From: Flavobacteriia bacterium
GTDB taxonomy: Bacteria; Bacteroidota; Bacteroidia; Flavobacteriales_D; Crocinitomicaceae
Direction: 5' to 3'
Assembly (NCBI GenBank): GCA_947462925.1
Contig: CANHQP010000014.1
Span: 1 to 64,000 of the forward strand
DNA: 64,000 nucleotides
Position numbers and translations under genes: made by a program. Of this stretch, positions 40,484 through 47,676 are shown in pieces (within the stretch, counting starts at the first letter, position 1; each line of letters begins with the position of its first letter). Below the pieces are notes generated by a model, which was given only the letters and a program-made list of their open reading frames with translations, did no database searches and was not told where the DNA came from.

Positions 40484-41326
40484 TTAGATCATGTTGAGAT
40501 TATGTCTCAAATATGAAAATACAAACAAACTGTATTTTTTATTATTTGGAATACGAACTCTTTCATTTAAGATTGTTTGGGCAGATGTTGATTTGATCTT
40601 TGTAAATAATTTGTAATAATATATGTAAGCCATATATACTCCAAATCTTGCATCTTTTGGAAGTTGAATAATACCTTGGTATCCTTCATGAAAATCTTTG
40701 GCAATATCTTCTTCAATTTCTTTTTTAACTTTAGAAGTAAACTCGTCCATATTTATACCAGGAAAATATGTTCTTCCCAATTCATGATAATCTGCTTTCA
40801 AGTCTCTCAAGAAATTGATTTTCTGAAAAGCTGAACCAAGTTTCATCGCTGAATCTTTCAATTTTTCGTAAGCTGTTTCATCTCCTCTTACAAATATTTT
40901 GAGACACATCAGACCTACTACTTCTGCTGAGCCTAAAATATATTGCTCATATTTTCCTTGATCAAAAGTCGCTTTTTCTGATTCCAAATCCATTTCCATA
41001 CTCGCAAGAAATGTGTCAATTAAATCAAGAGGAATATTGTATTTATTTACAGCCCACTGAAAACTATTTAAAATTGGATTCAAAGAGATTCCTTTGTCGA
41101 TGGCTTCGTAAGTTTGCTTTTTGAAATCTGCCAATAAATCAGCTTTATCATAATTGTGAAACGAATCTACGATTTCATCAGCAAAACGAACAAATCCATA
41201 AACCGCGTAAATGGGTTTTTGCAAATCTTTTTTCAGAAAACTGATTCCTAAAGAAAATGAGGTGCTGTACTTTTTTGTAGTTAAAGTACTCATTTCATGG
41301 GAAAGATTGTCAAATATGTTTTTCAT
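40484..41326 (-). CDS. crtB: Phytoene synthase
   Basis: A 280-residue squalene/phytoene synthase that condenses two GGPP molecules to phytoene. The first Asp-rich motif is FVRFADEIVDSF and the second is FLRDLKADYHELGRTYFP, both required for Mg-diphosphate binding. The opening YSTSFSLGISFL is also conserved. It lies between crtI (73-nt gap) and idi (3-nt gap). GGPP would be supplied by the polyprenyl synthase at 46614-47582. Confidence 0.94.
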   Translation of the reverse strand: MKNIFDNLSHEMSTLTTKKYSTSFSLGISFLKKDLQKPIYAVYGFVRFADEIVDSFHNYDKADLLADFKKQTYEAIDKGISLNPILNSFQWAVNKYNIPLDLIDTFLASMEMDLESEKATFDQGKYEQYILGSAEVVGLMCLKIFVRGDETAYEKLKDSAMKLGSAFQKINFLRDLKADYHELGRTYFPGINMDEFTSKVKKEIEEDIAKDFHEGYQGIIQLPKDARFGVYMAYIYYYKLFTKIKSTSAQTILNERVRIPNNKKYSLFVFSYLRHNLNMI

Positions 41327-41399
41327 TCGTATGCAGTTTGTTCAGCTAATTTAACTCTAACAATTGATTTGAGTAATTGTTTAATGATTTATTAACTTC

Positions 41400-42878
41400 T
41401 TAATTATTTTTTTCTATTTCACGTAAAACTTCTTTTGCAACCACTTCTCCTGAGATAATTGAAGGCGGTACGCCGGGACCAGGCACAGTCAGTTGACCTG
41501 TATAAAATAAGTTTTTTAAATTTTTATTTTTCAAACTTGGTTTCAAAATCGCTGTTTGCATTAACGTGTTTGCCAAGCCATAAGCATTTCCTTTAAAAGC
41601 GTGGTAATCTTTTTTAAAGTCATCGATACAATAGCTTCTCTGATATACAATGTGTTCTTTAATCGACGTTTTGGTATGTTTTTCCAATCTTTCCAGCAGT
41701 ATATCTAAATATTCTTTGCGTTTTTCTTCTGAGTCTTTCAAATTTGGCGCAAGTGGAACTAGCAAAAACAAATTTTCATGACCTTCAGGTGCCACCGATG
41801 GATCAGTTTTGGATGGACAACAAGCGTAAAATAAAGGTGCTTTTGGCCAATCTGGTTTTTCGTAAATTTCTACTGCATGAGCTTCAAAAGGTTCATCGAA
41901 AAATAAATTGTGATGAAGTAAATTTTCAATTTTTTTGTTCACTCCTAAATAGAATAGGAGTGAGGAAGGTGCCATCGATCTGGAATCCCAGTACTTCTCA
42001 GAATAATTCGCAAAACCGTTAATTAACTTTTTATCTGTATGGTGATAATCAGCGCCTGAGACAACATAATCACTTTCCAATGATTGAGTAGCAGTTTTGG
42101 TATGCGTGATTTTTTTGTTTGTATATTCAAATCCTGTTACTTCTTGAGAACGTTCGATTTTCACACCTTGTTCTAGGGCGATTTTTTCAAAGGCTTCAAT
42201 AATATTGTACATTCCTCCCTGCGGATACCAAGTCCCTAATTCGATGTCGGCATAATTCATTAACGAATACAATGCAGGCGTTTTTTGTGGCATTGCTCCT
42301 AAAAACAGAATTGGAAATTCGAGCAGTGAATGAATTTTAGGATTTTTGAAATATTTTCTGATGTATCCGGAGAATGAGGAGGTAAGATGCATTTTAAACA
42401 ATCCTTTCAGAATACGCATGTCCGCAAATTCTCCCCATTTTAAACTTGGTTTGTATACCAAATCATTAATTCCTACATCATATTTGTAAGCTGCTTCTGC
42501 TAAGAATTTTTTCAATTTTACAGCACTACCTTTTTCTAAACTTTCAAAAAGCGCATAAAATTCATTCAAGTTTGCTGGAATGTCTGTGGTAGAATCATCT
42601 TGCCAAAAAACGCGATATGAAGGATCTAATCTAATTAATTCGTAAAAATCAGTGCTTGTATGTCCAAATTTCTGGTAAAACTTTTCAAATACTTCCGGCA
42701 TCCAATACCAACTTGGACCCATATCGAAAACGAAACCATCTGCTTCAAATTTTCTAGCGCGACCACCGATACTGTCATTTTTTTCGAGAATAGTGACATC
42801 ATGACCAGCTTTCGCGAGAAAACTAGCGGTGGAAAGGCTAGATATACCAGCACCTAATATTGTAATTTTTTTGCTCAT
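41400..42878 (-). CDS. crtI: Phytoene desaturase
   Basis: A 492-residue FAD-dependent CrtI-type desaturase/isomerase converting phytoene to lycopene. The dinucleotide-binding motif is ILGAGISSLSTASFLAKAGH, followed by EKNDSIGGRARKFE. Further hallmarks are FDMGPSWYWMP, the WYPQGGMYNIIEAFEKIA segment, and the C-terminal FAD motif TGQLTVPGPGVPPSIISGE. Its ATG overlaps the sigma-factor stop by one base (TAATG), so the two are translationally coupled. Confidence 0.95.
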   Translation of the reverse strand: MSKKITILGAGISSLSTASFLAKAGHDVTILEKNDSIGGRARKFEADGFVFDMGPSWYWMPEVFEKFYQKFGHTSTDFYELIRLDPSYRVFWQDDSTTDIPANLNEFYALFESLEKGSAVKLKKFLAEAAYKYDVGINDLVYKPSLKWGEFADMRILKGLFKMHLTSSFSGYIRKYFKNPKIHSLLEFPILFLGAMPQKTPALYSLMNYADIELGTWYPQGGMYNIIEAFEKIALEQGVKIERSQEVTGFEYTNKKITHTKTATQSLESDYVVSGADYHHTDKKLINGFANYSEKYWDSRSMAPSSLLFYLGVNKKIENLLHHNLFFDEPFEAHAVEIYEKPDWPKAPLFYACCPSKTDPSVAPEGHENLFLLVPLAPNLKDSEEKRKEYLDILLERLEKHTKTSIKEHIVYQRSYCIDDFKKDYHAFKGNAYGLANTLMQTAILKPSLKNKNLKNLFYTGQLTVPGPGVPPSIISGEVVAKEVLREIEKNN

Positions 42879-43390
42879 TAATTAGCCATGTATTGATATT
42901 CTGGAAGTGACTCCATTAATTTTTGTCGTGCAATGAAAATTCTACTTTTCACCGTTCCGATTGGAATTTCCAATTTATCAGCAATTTCTTTGTATTTGAA
43001 ACCTTCGAAATGCATGTTGAAAGGAACTTTATATTCCTCCCCTAAATTACTTATTTTCGAGTTGATTTCTTTGTTTGTTAGCAAATTTAATGCATCTTCT
43101 TGATGAACTGCAGTATTTGCAAGCATATCAAACTCCTTGTTCGCATCGAAAATAGTTCCAGATTTTTTCTTTCTGCGGTATTGATTGATAAAAATGTTGC
43201 GCATAATTGTGAAAACCCAAGCTTTGAAATTTGTTTGTGCAGCATAATAATCTCTGTAAACAATCGCTTTCAACATCGTTTCTTGAGTTAAATCTTTTGC
43301 GTCTTCTTCGTTTCTAGTAAATCCCATCGCAAAAGATGTTAGATGAGATTGCATGTGGATCAATGATTCGTTAAATTCAAGTGTTGACAT
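42878..43390 (-). CDS. ECF-type RNA polymerase sigma factor of the carotenoid operon
   Basis: A 170-residue sigma-70 family ECF factor. Region 2 (about 15-80) reads FTRNEEDAKDLTQETMLKAI and WVFTIMRNIFINQYRR; region 4 (about 115-165) reads YKEIADKLEIPIGTVKSRIF. It overlaps crtI by one base and heads the leftward carotenoid/photolyase operon. No anti-sigma factor follows, so it may be controlled transcriptionally by the repeat-rich region upstream. The start at 43390 (MSTLEFNES) is chosen; an ATG at 43399 is the alternative. Confidence 0.9.
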   Translation of the reverse strand: MSTLEFNESLIHMQSHLTSFAMGFTRNEEDAKDLTQETMLKAIVYRDYYAAQTNFKAWVFTIMRNIFINQYRRKKKSGTIFDANKEFDMLANTAVHQEDALNLLTNKEINSKISNLGEEYKVPFNMHFEGFKYKEIADKLEIPIGTVKSRIFIARQKLMESLPEYQYMAN

Positions 43391-43401
43391 AATTTTCAAT
43401 T

Positions 43402-43466
43402 TTGTTTAACAATTTTACCAAAACATTAAACAGTTTTGTTCAACAAAATAAATCAAACATTAAACA
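43402..43466. promoter_or_regulatory. Repeat-rich operator region upstream of the sigma/crt operon
   Basis: Within 65 bp lie TTGTT-T-AACAA (43402-43412), a perfect inverted repeat TTTTGTT-C-AACAAAA (43434-43448), and two identical copies of AAACATTAAACA (43421-43432 and 43455-43466), exactly 34 bp apart. A related TGTTTAACGT lies at 43641-43650, just before the divergent gene. No TAnnTTTG box is found for the sigma gene, so this is probably where a dedicated regulator acts. The regulator is not in the window. Confidence 0.55.
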
Positions 43467-43528
43467 AAACGCAAGCTTTTTATGATTTATTTTCAAATTA
43501 TTTTCTTTCAACTGTATAATTAATTGTT

Positions 43529-43536
43529 TATTTTTG
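43529..43536 (+). promoter_or_regulatory. Possible -7 box (TATTTTTG) for the rightward crt operon
   Basis: TATTTTTG matches TAnnTTTG and lies 117 nt before the ATG at 43653. The region is very T-rich, so a chance match is plausible. Confidence 0.25.
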
Positions 43537-43652
43537 TTTGTAATTATTTGATTTAAAGTTCCTTGTGTGTTTTCTTGAATTTTAAATTTACCAGTTTATT
43601 TTTTTTGAGTAATTTCAAAAAACCATTCCAGCACTTTTTTTGTTTAACGTTT

Positions 43653-44309
43653 ATGATAAAAAATCAATTTTTGACAATTGCCAAACAATATAAAGAGGTC
43701 ATTTTAATTTCTATTCTGGTGATATTTTATACTGTTGGCATTTTTGGTCTAACGAATGAAACCACACGAGATTTATTTTTGCCTATGAGTTTTATGAACT
43801 TGTTGTTGTCATTTGTGATTATGATTCTCAGTCGAAAGACCAATAAATTATATTTTGTTCTATTTCTTTCGTTGACCTTTCTAGTTGGAATGACTGCAGA
43901 ATGGATAGGAATTCATACGGGATATCTTTTTGGAGAATACTATTATGGCGAAAATTTAGGAACCAAAATGGATGGTGTTCCTTTAATCATCGGTATCAAC
44001 TGGGGAATTTTGTCAGTTTGTTCCTGTAATGTAACATCCATATTTATCAAAAAATCAATTTGGCTTTCCAGTTTCGTTTCTGCTTTCTTGATGATGTTAC
44101 TTGACGTTTTAATCGAACCGGTGGCAATCACGAGTGACTATTGGCATTGGGATTCACTGAATATTCCGTTGTACAACTATTTTTGCTGGTTTGCAGTTGC
44201 TTTGCCTTTGCATTTTTTATACTTTAAATGGAAATTGGGCGAACAAAATAAAGTTACAATTGCTTTATTTAGTATATTGGTAATGTTTTTTTCAATTTTA
44301 AATTTTTAG
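43653..44309 (+). CDS. CruF-like carotenoid biosynthesis membrane protein
   Basis: A 218-residue polytopic membrane protein of the CruF/DUF422 carotenoid biosynthesis family, with six to seven hydrophobic segments. Family-like phrases are GMTAEWIGIHTGYLFGEYYY, GVPLIIGINWGIL and MMLLDVLIEPVAITSDYWHW. Characterised CruF-type proteins hydrate carotenoid end groups, but the family also holds uncharacterised members, so the exact step is uncertain. I start at 43653 (MIKNQFLTIAKQY); the 30-codon upstream extension looks non-coding. It is the first gene of the rightward group, 4 nt before crtZ. Confidence 0.82.
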   Translation: MIKNQFLTIAKQYKEVILISILVIFYTVGIFGLTNETTRDLFLPMSFMNLLLSFVIMILSRKTNKLYFVLFLSLTFLVGMTAEWIGIHTGYLFGEYYYGENLGTKMDGVPLIIGINWGILSVCSCNVTSIFIKKSIWLSSFVSAFLMMLLDVLIEPVAITSDYWHWDSLNIPLYNYFCWFAVALPLHFLYFKWKLGEQNKVTIALFSILVMFFSILNF

Positions 44310-44313
44310 GAAT

Positions 44314-44790
44314 ATGTATTGGTGGGGACCTTTTGTAATGTTGGGCGCTTTTTTCGGAATGGAATTTATGGCTTGGGCAACACACAAGTACTTAATGCAT
44401 GGTGGAATGTGGCATTTTCATGAAGATCACCATGTAGCTGAACCTGGCTTTTTTGAAAGAAATGATGTTTTCTTTTTGATTTATGCTATTCCATCTTGGT
44501 TGTGCATCATGTTGGGAATGATTTATGATTTTTATGTGCCAGTTTGGATTGGTTATGGAATTGCGATGTATGGTTTTACCTATTTCATGATTCATGACGT
44601 CTATATACATAGAAGATTTAAATGGTTAAGAGACATTGATCATCCTTATTTTATGGCAATTCGCAAAGCCCACAAAGTACATCACAAGCACCAAGGAAAA
44701 ATGCACGGAGAGTGTTTTGGAATGTTGGTTGTACCTAAAAAATATTACACCGAAGCGAAAGAAACATTCAAAAGAAAATACCAATCATGA
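44314..44790 (+). CDS. crtZ: Beta-carotene hydroxylase (CrtZ-type)
   Basis: A 158-residue di-iron membrane hydroxylase of the fatty-acid hydroxylase superfamily. It has the four histidine boxes of CrtZ: HKYLMH (near 23), HEDHH (near 35), HDVYIHRR and HKVHHKH. It adds hydroxyl groups to beta-ionone rings, giving zeaxanthin from beta-carotene. Its last codons overlap crtYcd by 4 nt (ATGA). With crtI, crtB and the cyclase it predicts a zeaxanthin-type pigment. Confidence 0.93.
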   Translation: MYWWGPFVMLGAFFGMEFMAWATHKYLMHGGMWHFHEDHHVAEPGFFERNDVFFLIYAIPSWLCIMLGMIYDFYVPVWIGYGIAMYGFTYFMIHDVYIHRRFKWLRDIDHPYFMAIRKAHKVHHKHQGKMHGECFGMLVVPKKYYTEAKETFKRKYQS

Positions 44791-45476
44791 GTTTGTATTT
44801 TTGGATATTGATTGGCACAATCTCAGGACCTTTTTTCTTGAGTTTTGATCAAAAAGTCCATTTTTATAAATTTTGGAAATATTTATTGCCTGCCACTTTT
44901 GTGGTAGCGTTTTTCTTTTTAATCTGGGATGAATATTTCACACAATTGGAAATTTGGGGATTCACTCCTCGCTATTTACAAGGAATTTATCTCGGACATT
45001 TGCCATTGGAAGAATGTTTGTTCTTCATTTTGGTACCATATGCCTGCATGTTTATACACGAAGTTTTAAAAGCCTACTTTCCAAAAATTACTTTGAGGAA
45101 ATTTGCACATTTCTTTGCTTTCGGCTTCACTTTATTGGGATTGATTTTAGGTTTGATGTATTTCAAACAAGCATACACTGCCTCAGCTTGCATCATTTCA
45201 GCATTGTTGACCATTGGAATATATTATATCAAAAAAGTACAGTGGTATGGTAACTTTGTTTTCACATTTTTAGTTGCCGTCATTCCTTTTTTAGTAGTTA
45301 ACGGTATTTTGACAGGAAGTTTTACAGATGATCCAGTTGTTTGGTACAATGAAAATCACATCATTGGTATTCGTATTTTTACAATTCCGATGGAGGATAT
45401 TTTTTATAATTACTGCATGTTGTTTCCCATTACTGCCATTTATGAATGGCTGAAAAACAGGAAGATAAAAGCTTAA
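44787..45476 (+). CDS. crtY: Lycopene beta-cyclase, fused CrtYc-CrtYd type
   Basis: A 229-residue membrane protein made of two homologous lycopene-cyclase domains, each of which is a separate subunit (CrtYc, CrtYd) in Actinobacteria. The two catalytic-type motifs are HLPLEECLFFILVPY (near 72) and FTIPMEDIFYNYCMLF (near 200). There are about six to seven hydrophobic segments. It forms beta rings at both ends of lycopene. It overlaps crtZ by 4 nt and the convergent porin gene by 4 nt at the stop codons. Confidence 0.92.
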   Translation: MSLYFWILIGTISGPFFLSFDQKVHFYKFWKYLLPATFVVAFFFLIWDEYFTQLEIWGFTPRYLQGIYLGHLPLEECLFFILVPYACMFIHEVLKAYFPKITLRKFAHFFAFGFTLLGLILGLMYFKQAYTASACIISALLTIGIYYIKKVQWYGNFVFTFLVAVIPFLVVNGILTGSFTDDPVVWYNENHIIGIRIFTIPMEDIFYNYCMLFPITAIYEWLKNRKIKA

Positions 45477-46591
45477 AACCAAACGGTTAAATTCCCGATC
45501 AATAAATTATCGAAATTTTTATAGTTGGAATTGGAACTGAAAATTTTGCTTTCGGAGTAAAAGAAACGATTTTCAATTCTAAATAGCGCGTGGCTAGAAA
45601 TCTGTAAATTGTAGGCAAGACTCATACTGGCAGCACTGAATTTATTTTGGTTGTTTAACGGTTGAATTATAGTTGTTTGTTGGTCAGTAAAATATTCAAT
45701 TCTTCCGGAGAAAAAAGCATTTTTCTTAGTATAAAAGGCGGCCGTAAAATTTGCTTGAGCCCAAATTTGATTTTTATTTTTGGAGTTAAATTGGGCAACT
45801 TCCTGGTTACCTATGTAGGCACAAGTTGTAAAACCCCATCTTTCATTTGGTTTGTAGACCATGTAAAAATCTGTAAAATATCGAACTCTGTATTGCGAAA
45901 AGTAATTTGAAGATTCATTTCCAATATAAGTATCCCAATTGAGTAGGACTTTTTTGTTTGGCCGATATTCCAACTGACTTCCAAAAGAAAGAAAGCGATT
46001 ATTGTCATGAATTTGTTGCCAACCATTAATTAAGTATCCGTATATATTTAGTTTTGGAGTGATTGGAATTGATATCTTGATACCAGAAAGATAATAAGGA
46101 ACATTTTCTGCTGCAAATGATCTTGTGTACATCAAGTGATCTTTTGAAATGGCGGATTCATTCGTGTATGGCGAACCTAATATTCCAGCATCAATCCAAA
46201 TTTCACGCTTTTTTGAAATTTTTACACCCACATTGGCTTCAACCAAATTTCTACCTGTTCCCTTTTCATTGACATAATTCTCATTCATATAAGTTCCAAA
46301 ACCCGGAACTAGGTGGGCACGAACACGGTTGTTTTTGTATTTGATATCCAAATAAGCCAGATTGATATTAAACTCATTATGTCGAGATGAACTTACCGCA
46401 TAATTTCGGTCTTTTGAATTTGGTCTGTTAAAATCATAACCATAATAAGCATCAACTAATCCGCCGATTGAAATTTTTCCATTTTCAAGAGAATCATAAG
46501 AATCTGAAATTCCGGGATTAACAATTTGAGCGAATGAAGAAACTGAAAGCAGAAATGACAAAAAGAAAGTATAGTATATTTTTTTATTCAT
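45473..46591 (-). CDS. Outer-membrane beta-barrel porin (BBP2/OmpL-like)
   Basis: A 372-residue predicted beta-barrel. The signal peptide (about 1-21, ending SSFAQ) is followed by SIGGLVDAYYGYDFNRPNSK, a common opening of the BBP2/OmpL-like porin family. Alternating amphipathic strands follow with aromatic residues at the ends, and a C-terminal strand ending in Phe (IGNLTVWF). Porins of this type let small solutes cross the outer membrane; no specificity can be read. It lies 22 nt after the polyprenyl synthase gene and may be co-transcribed with it. Confidence 0.8.
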   Translation of the reverse strand: MNKKIYYTFFLSFLLSVSSFAQIVNPGISDSYDSLENGKISIGGLVDAYYGYDFNRPNSKDRNYAVSSSRHNEFNINLAYLDIKYKNNRVRAHLVPGFGTYMNENYVNEKGTGRNLVEANVGVKISKKREIWIDAGILGSPYTNESAISKDHLMYTRSFAAENVPYYLSGIKISIPITPKLNIYGYLINGWQQIHDNNRFLSFGSQLEYRPNKKVLLNWDTYIGNESSNYFSQYRVRYFTDFYMVYKPNERWGFTTCAYIGNQEVAQFNSKNKNQIWAQANFTAAFYTKKNAFFSGRIEYFTDQQTTIIQPLNNQNKFSAASMSLAYNLQISSHALFRIENRFFYSESKIFSSNSNYKNFDNLLIGNLTVWF

Positions 46592-46613
46592 CTGATTTCA
46601 ATTTAATTTTCTA

Positions 46614-47582
46614 TTACATTTCTCTATGGAATAACATGTCTGCCAGGGCTTTTAAAGGCTTTTTATTTGATTCAGATACGTTGATTCGACTCAAGGCGTT
46701 TAAGGCGATAACATAATGTTCGTCCATCATTGCTCTTGCAGCTTCTCTGATACCTAGTTTATCGAACAACTTGCGTGTTAAATCTATTTTGAGTTCTTGA
46801 TTTGTTTCACTCTTTAATTGATTTAAGGCTTCAAGTTCAGCAACATTTGCTAACTCGTATGCCTTCAGTAAAAGCAACGTTTTTTTATTTGCCAAAACAT
46901 CTCCTCCAACTTGTTTCCCAAATTTTTCCGGATCAGCATATAAATCTAAAATGTCGTCTTGAATTTGGAAAGCAATTCCGATATGTTCCCCAAAAGTATA
47001 AATCAATTCTTGATCATCTTTTTTTGCTTCTGCAACAATTGCTCCCATTTCCAAAGCACAACCCAATAAAACCGACGTCTTTAATCGAATCATTTCGATG
47101 TATTCTGATATGGAAACATTGTTTCTAGTTTCAAAATCCATGTCCATTTGTTGTCCTTCGCAAACTTCAATGGCTGTTCGATTGAAAATCTCTAATAATC
47201 TTGGCAAAACTTGGGCGTCTTGCTTGCAAATTTCTTGATATGCCTTTACAAGTAGTACATCACCAGATAAAATCGCAATGTTTTTGTTCCATTTGGTGTG
47301 GACAGTTGGTTGTTTTCTGCGCAAAGGAGCTTCATCCATGATATCGTCATGAATCAAAGAAAAATTGTGAAAGATTTCAATGGCAATTGCTGCATGAACG
47401 GCATTTTTTCCAGAAACATCGAAAAGTTCTGCTCCCAACATGGTTAGAATCGGACGCATTCTTTTTCCACCCAATGTCAGAAAATAGCGAAGCGGATCAT
47501 AAAGATTTGCTGGTTGAGCGGGGAAATCAAACGTTGAAATTTCGTTTTCTAAAAAAGCTGAAAGTTGAGAGATATCTTGCAT
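46614..47582 (-). CDS. Polyprenyl (probably geranylgeranyl) diphosphate synthase
   Basis: A 322-residue trans-isoprenyl diphosphate synthase. The first Asp-rich motif is LIHDDIMDEAPLRR (DDxxD) and the second is FQIQDDILDLYADPEKFGK; the GGKRMRP motif lies near residue 37. It elongates allylic diphosphates with IPP. Chain length cannot be fixed from sequence alone; it may make GGPP for the nearby phytoene synthase or a longer chain for quinones. A -7 box lies at 47616-47623. Confidence 0.9.
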   Translation of the reverse strand: MQDISQLSAFLENEISTFDFPAQPANLYDPLRYFLTLGGKRMRPILTMLGAELFDVSGKNAVHAAIAIEIFHNFSLIHDDIMDEAPLRRKQPTVHTKWNKNIAILSGDVLLVKAYQEICKQDAQVLPRLLEIFNRTAIEVCEGQQMDMDFETRNNVSISEYIEMIRLKTSVLLGCALEMGAIVAEAKKDDQELIYTFGEHIGIAFQIQDDILDLYADPEKFGKQVGGDVLANKKTLLLLKAYELANVAELEALNQLKSETNQELKIDLTRKLFDKLGIREAARAMMDEHYVIALNALSRINVSESNKKPLKALADMLFHREM

Positions 47583-47615
47583 TAAAATGTTTCCAATTCG
47601 ATTAATAATTCTTTA

Positions 47616-47623
47616 CAAATGTA
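47616..47623 (-). promoter_or_regulatory. -7 promoter box (TACATTTG) of the polyprenyl synthase gene
   Basis: TACATTTG on the minus strand matches TAnnTTTG, 34 nt upstream of the ATG at 47582. The same octamer precedes the TetR gene. Confidence 0.45.
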
Positions 47624-47676
47624 ACAAGTGATTCAACTTTTTGTTTTCATTTTTATGATTAGCGCTTTTTGATAAA

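Noticed and set aside
43421-43466. CRISPR-like short direct repeats
   Set aside because: Only two 12-bp copies, part of AT-rich operator symmetry; no spacer series and no cas genes.
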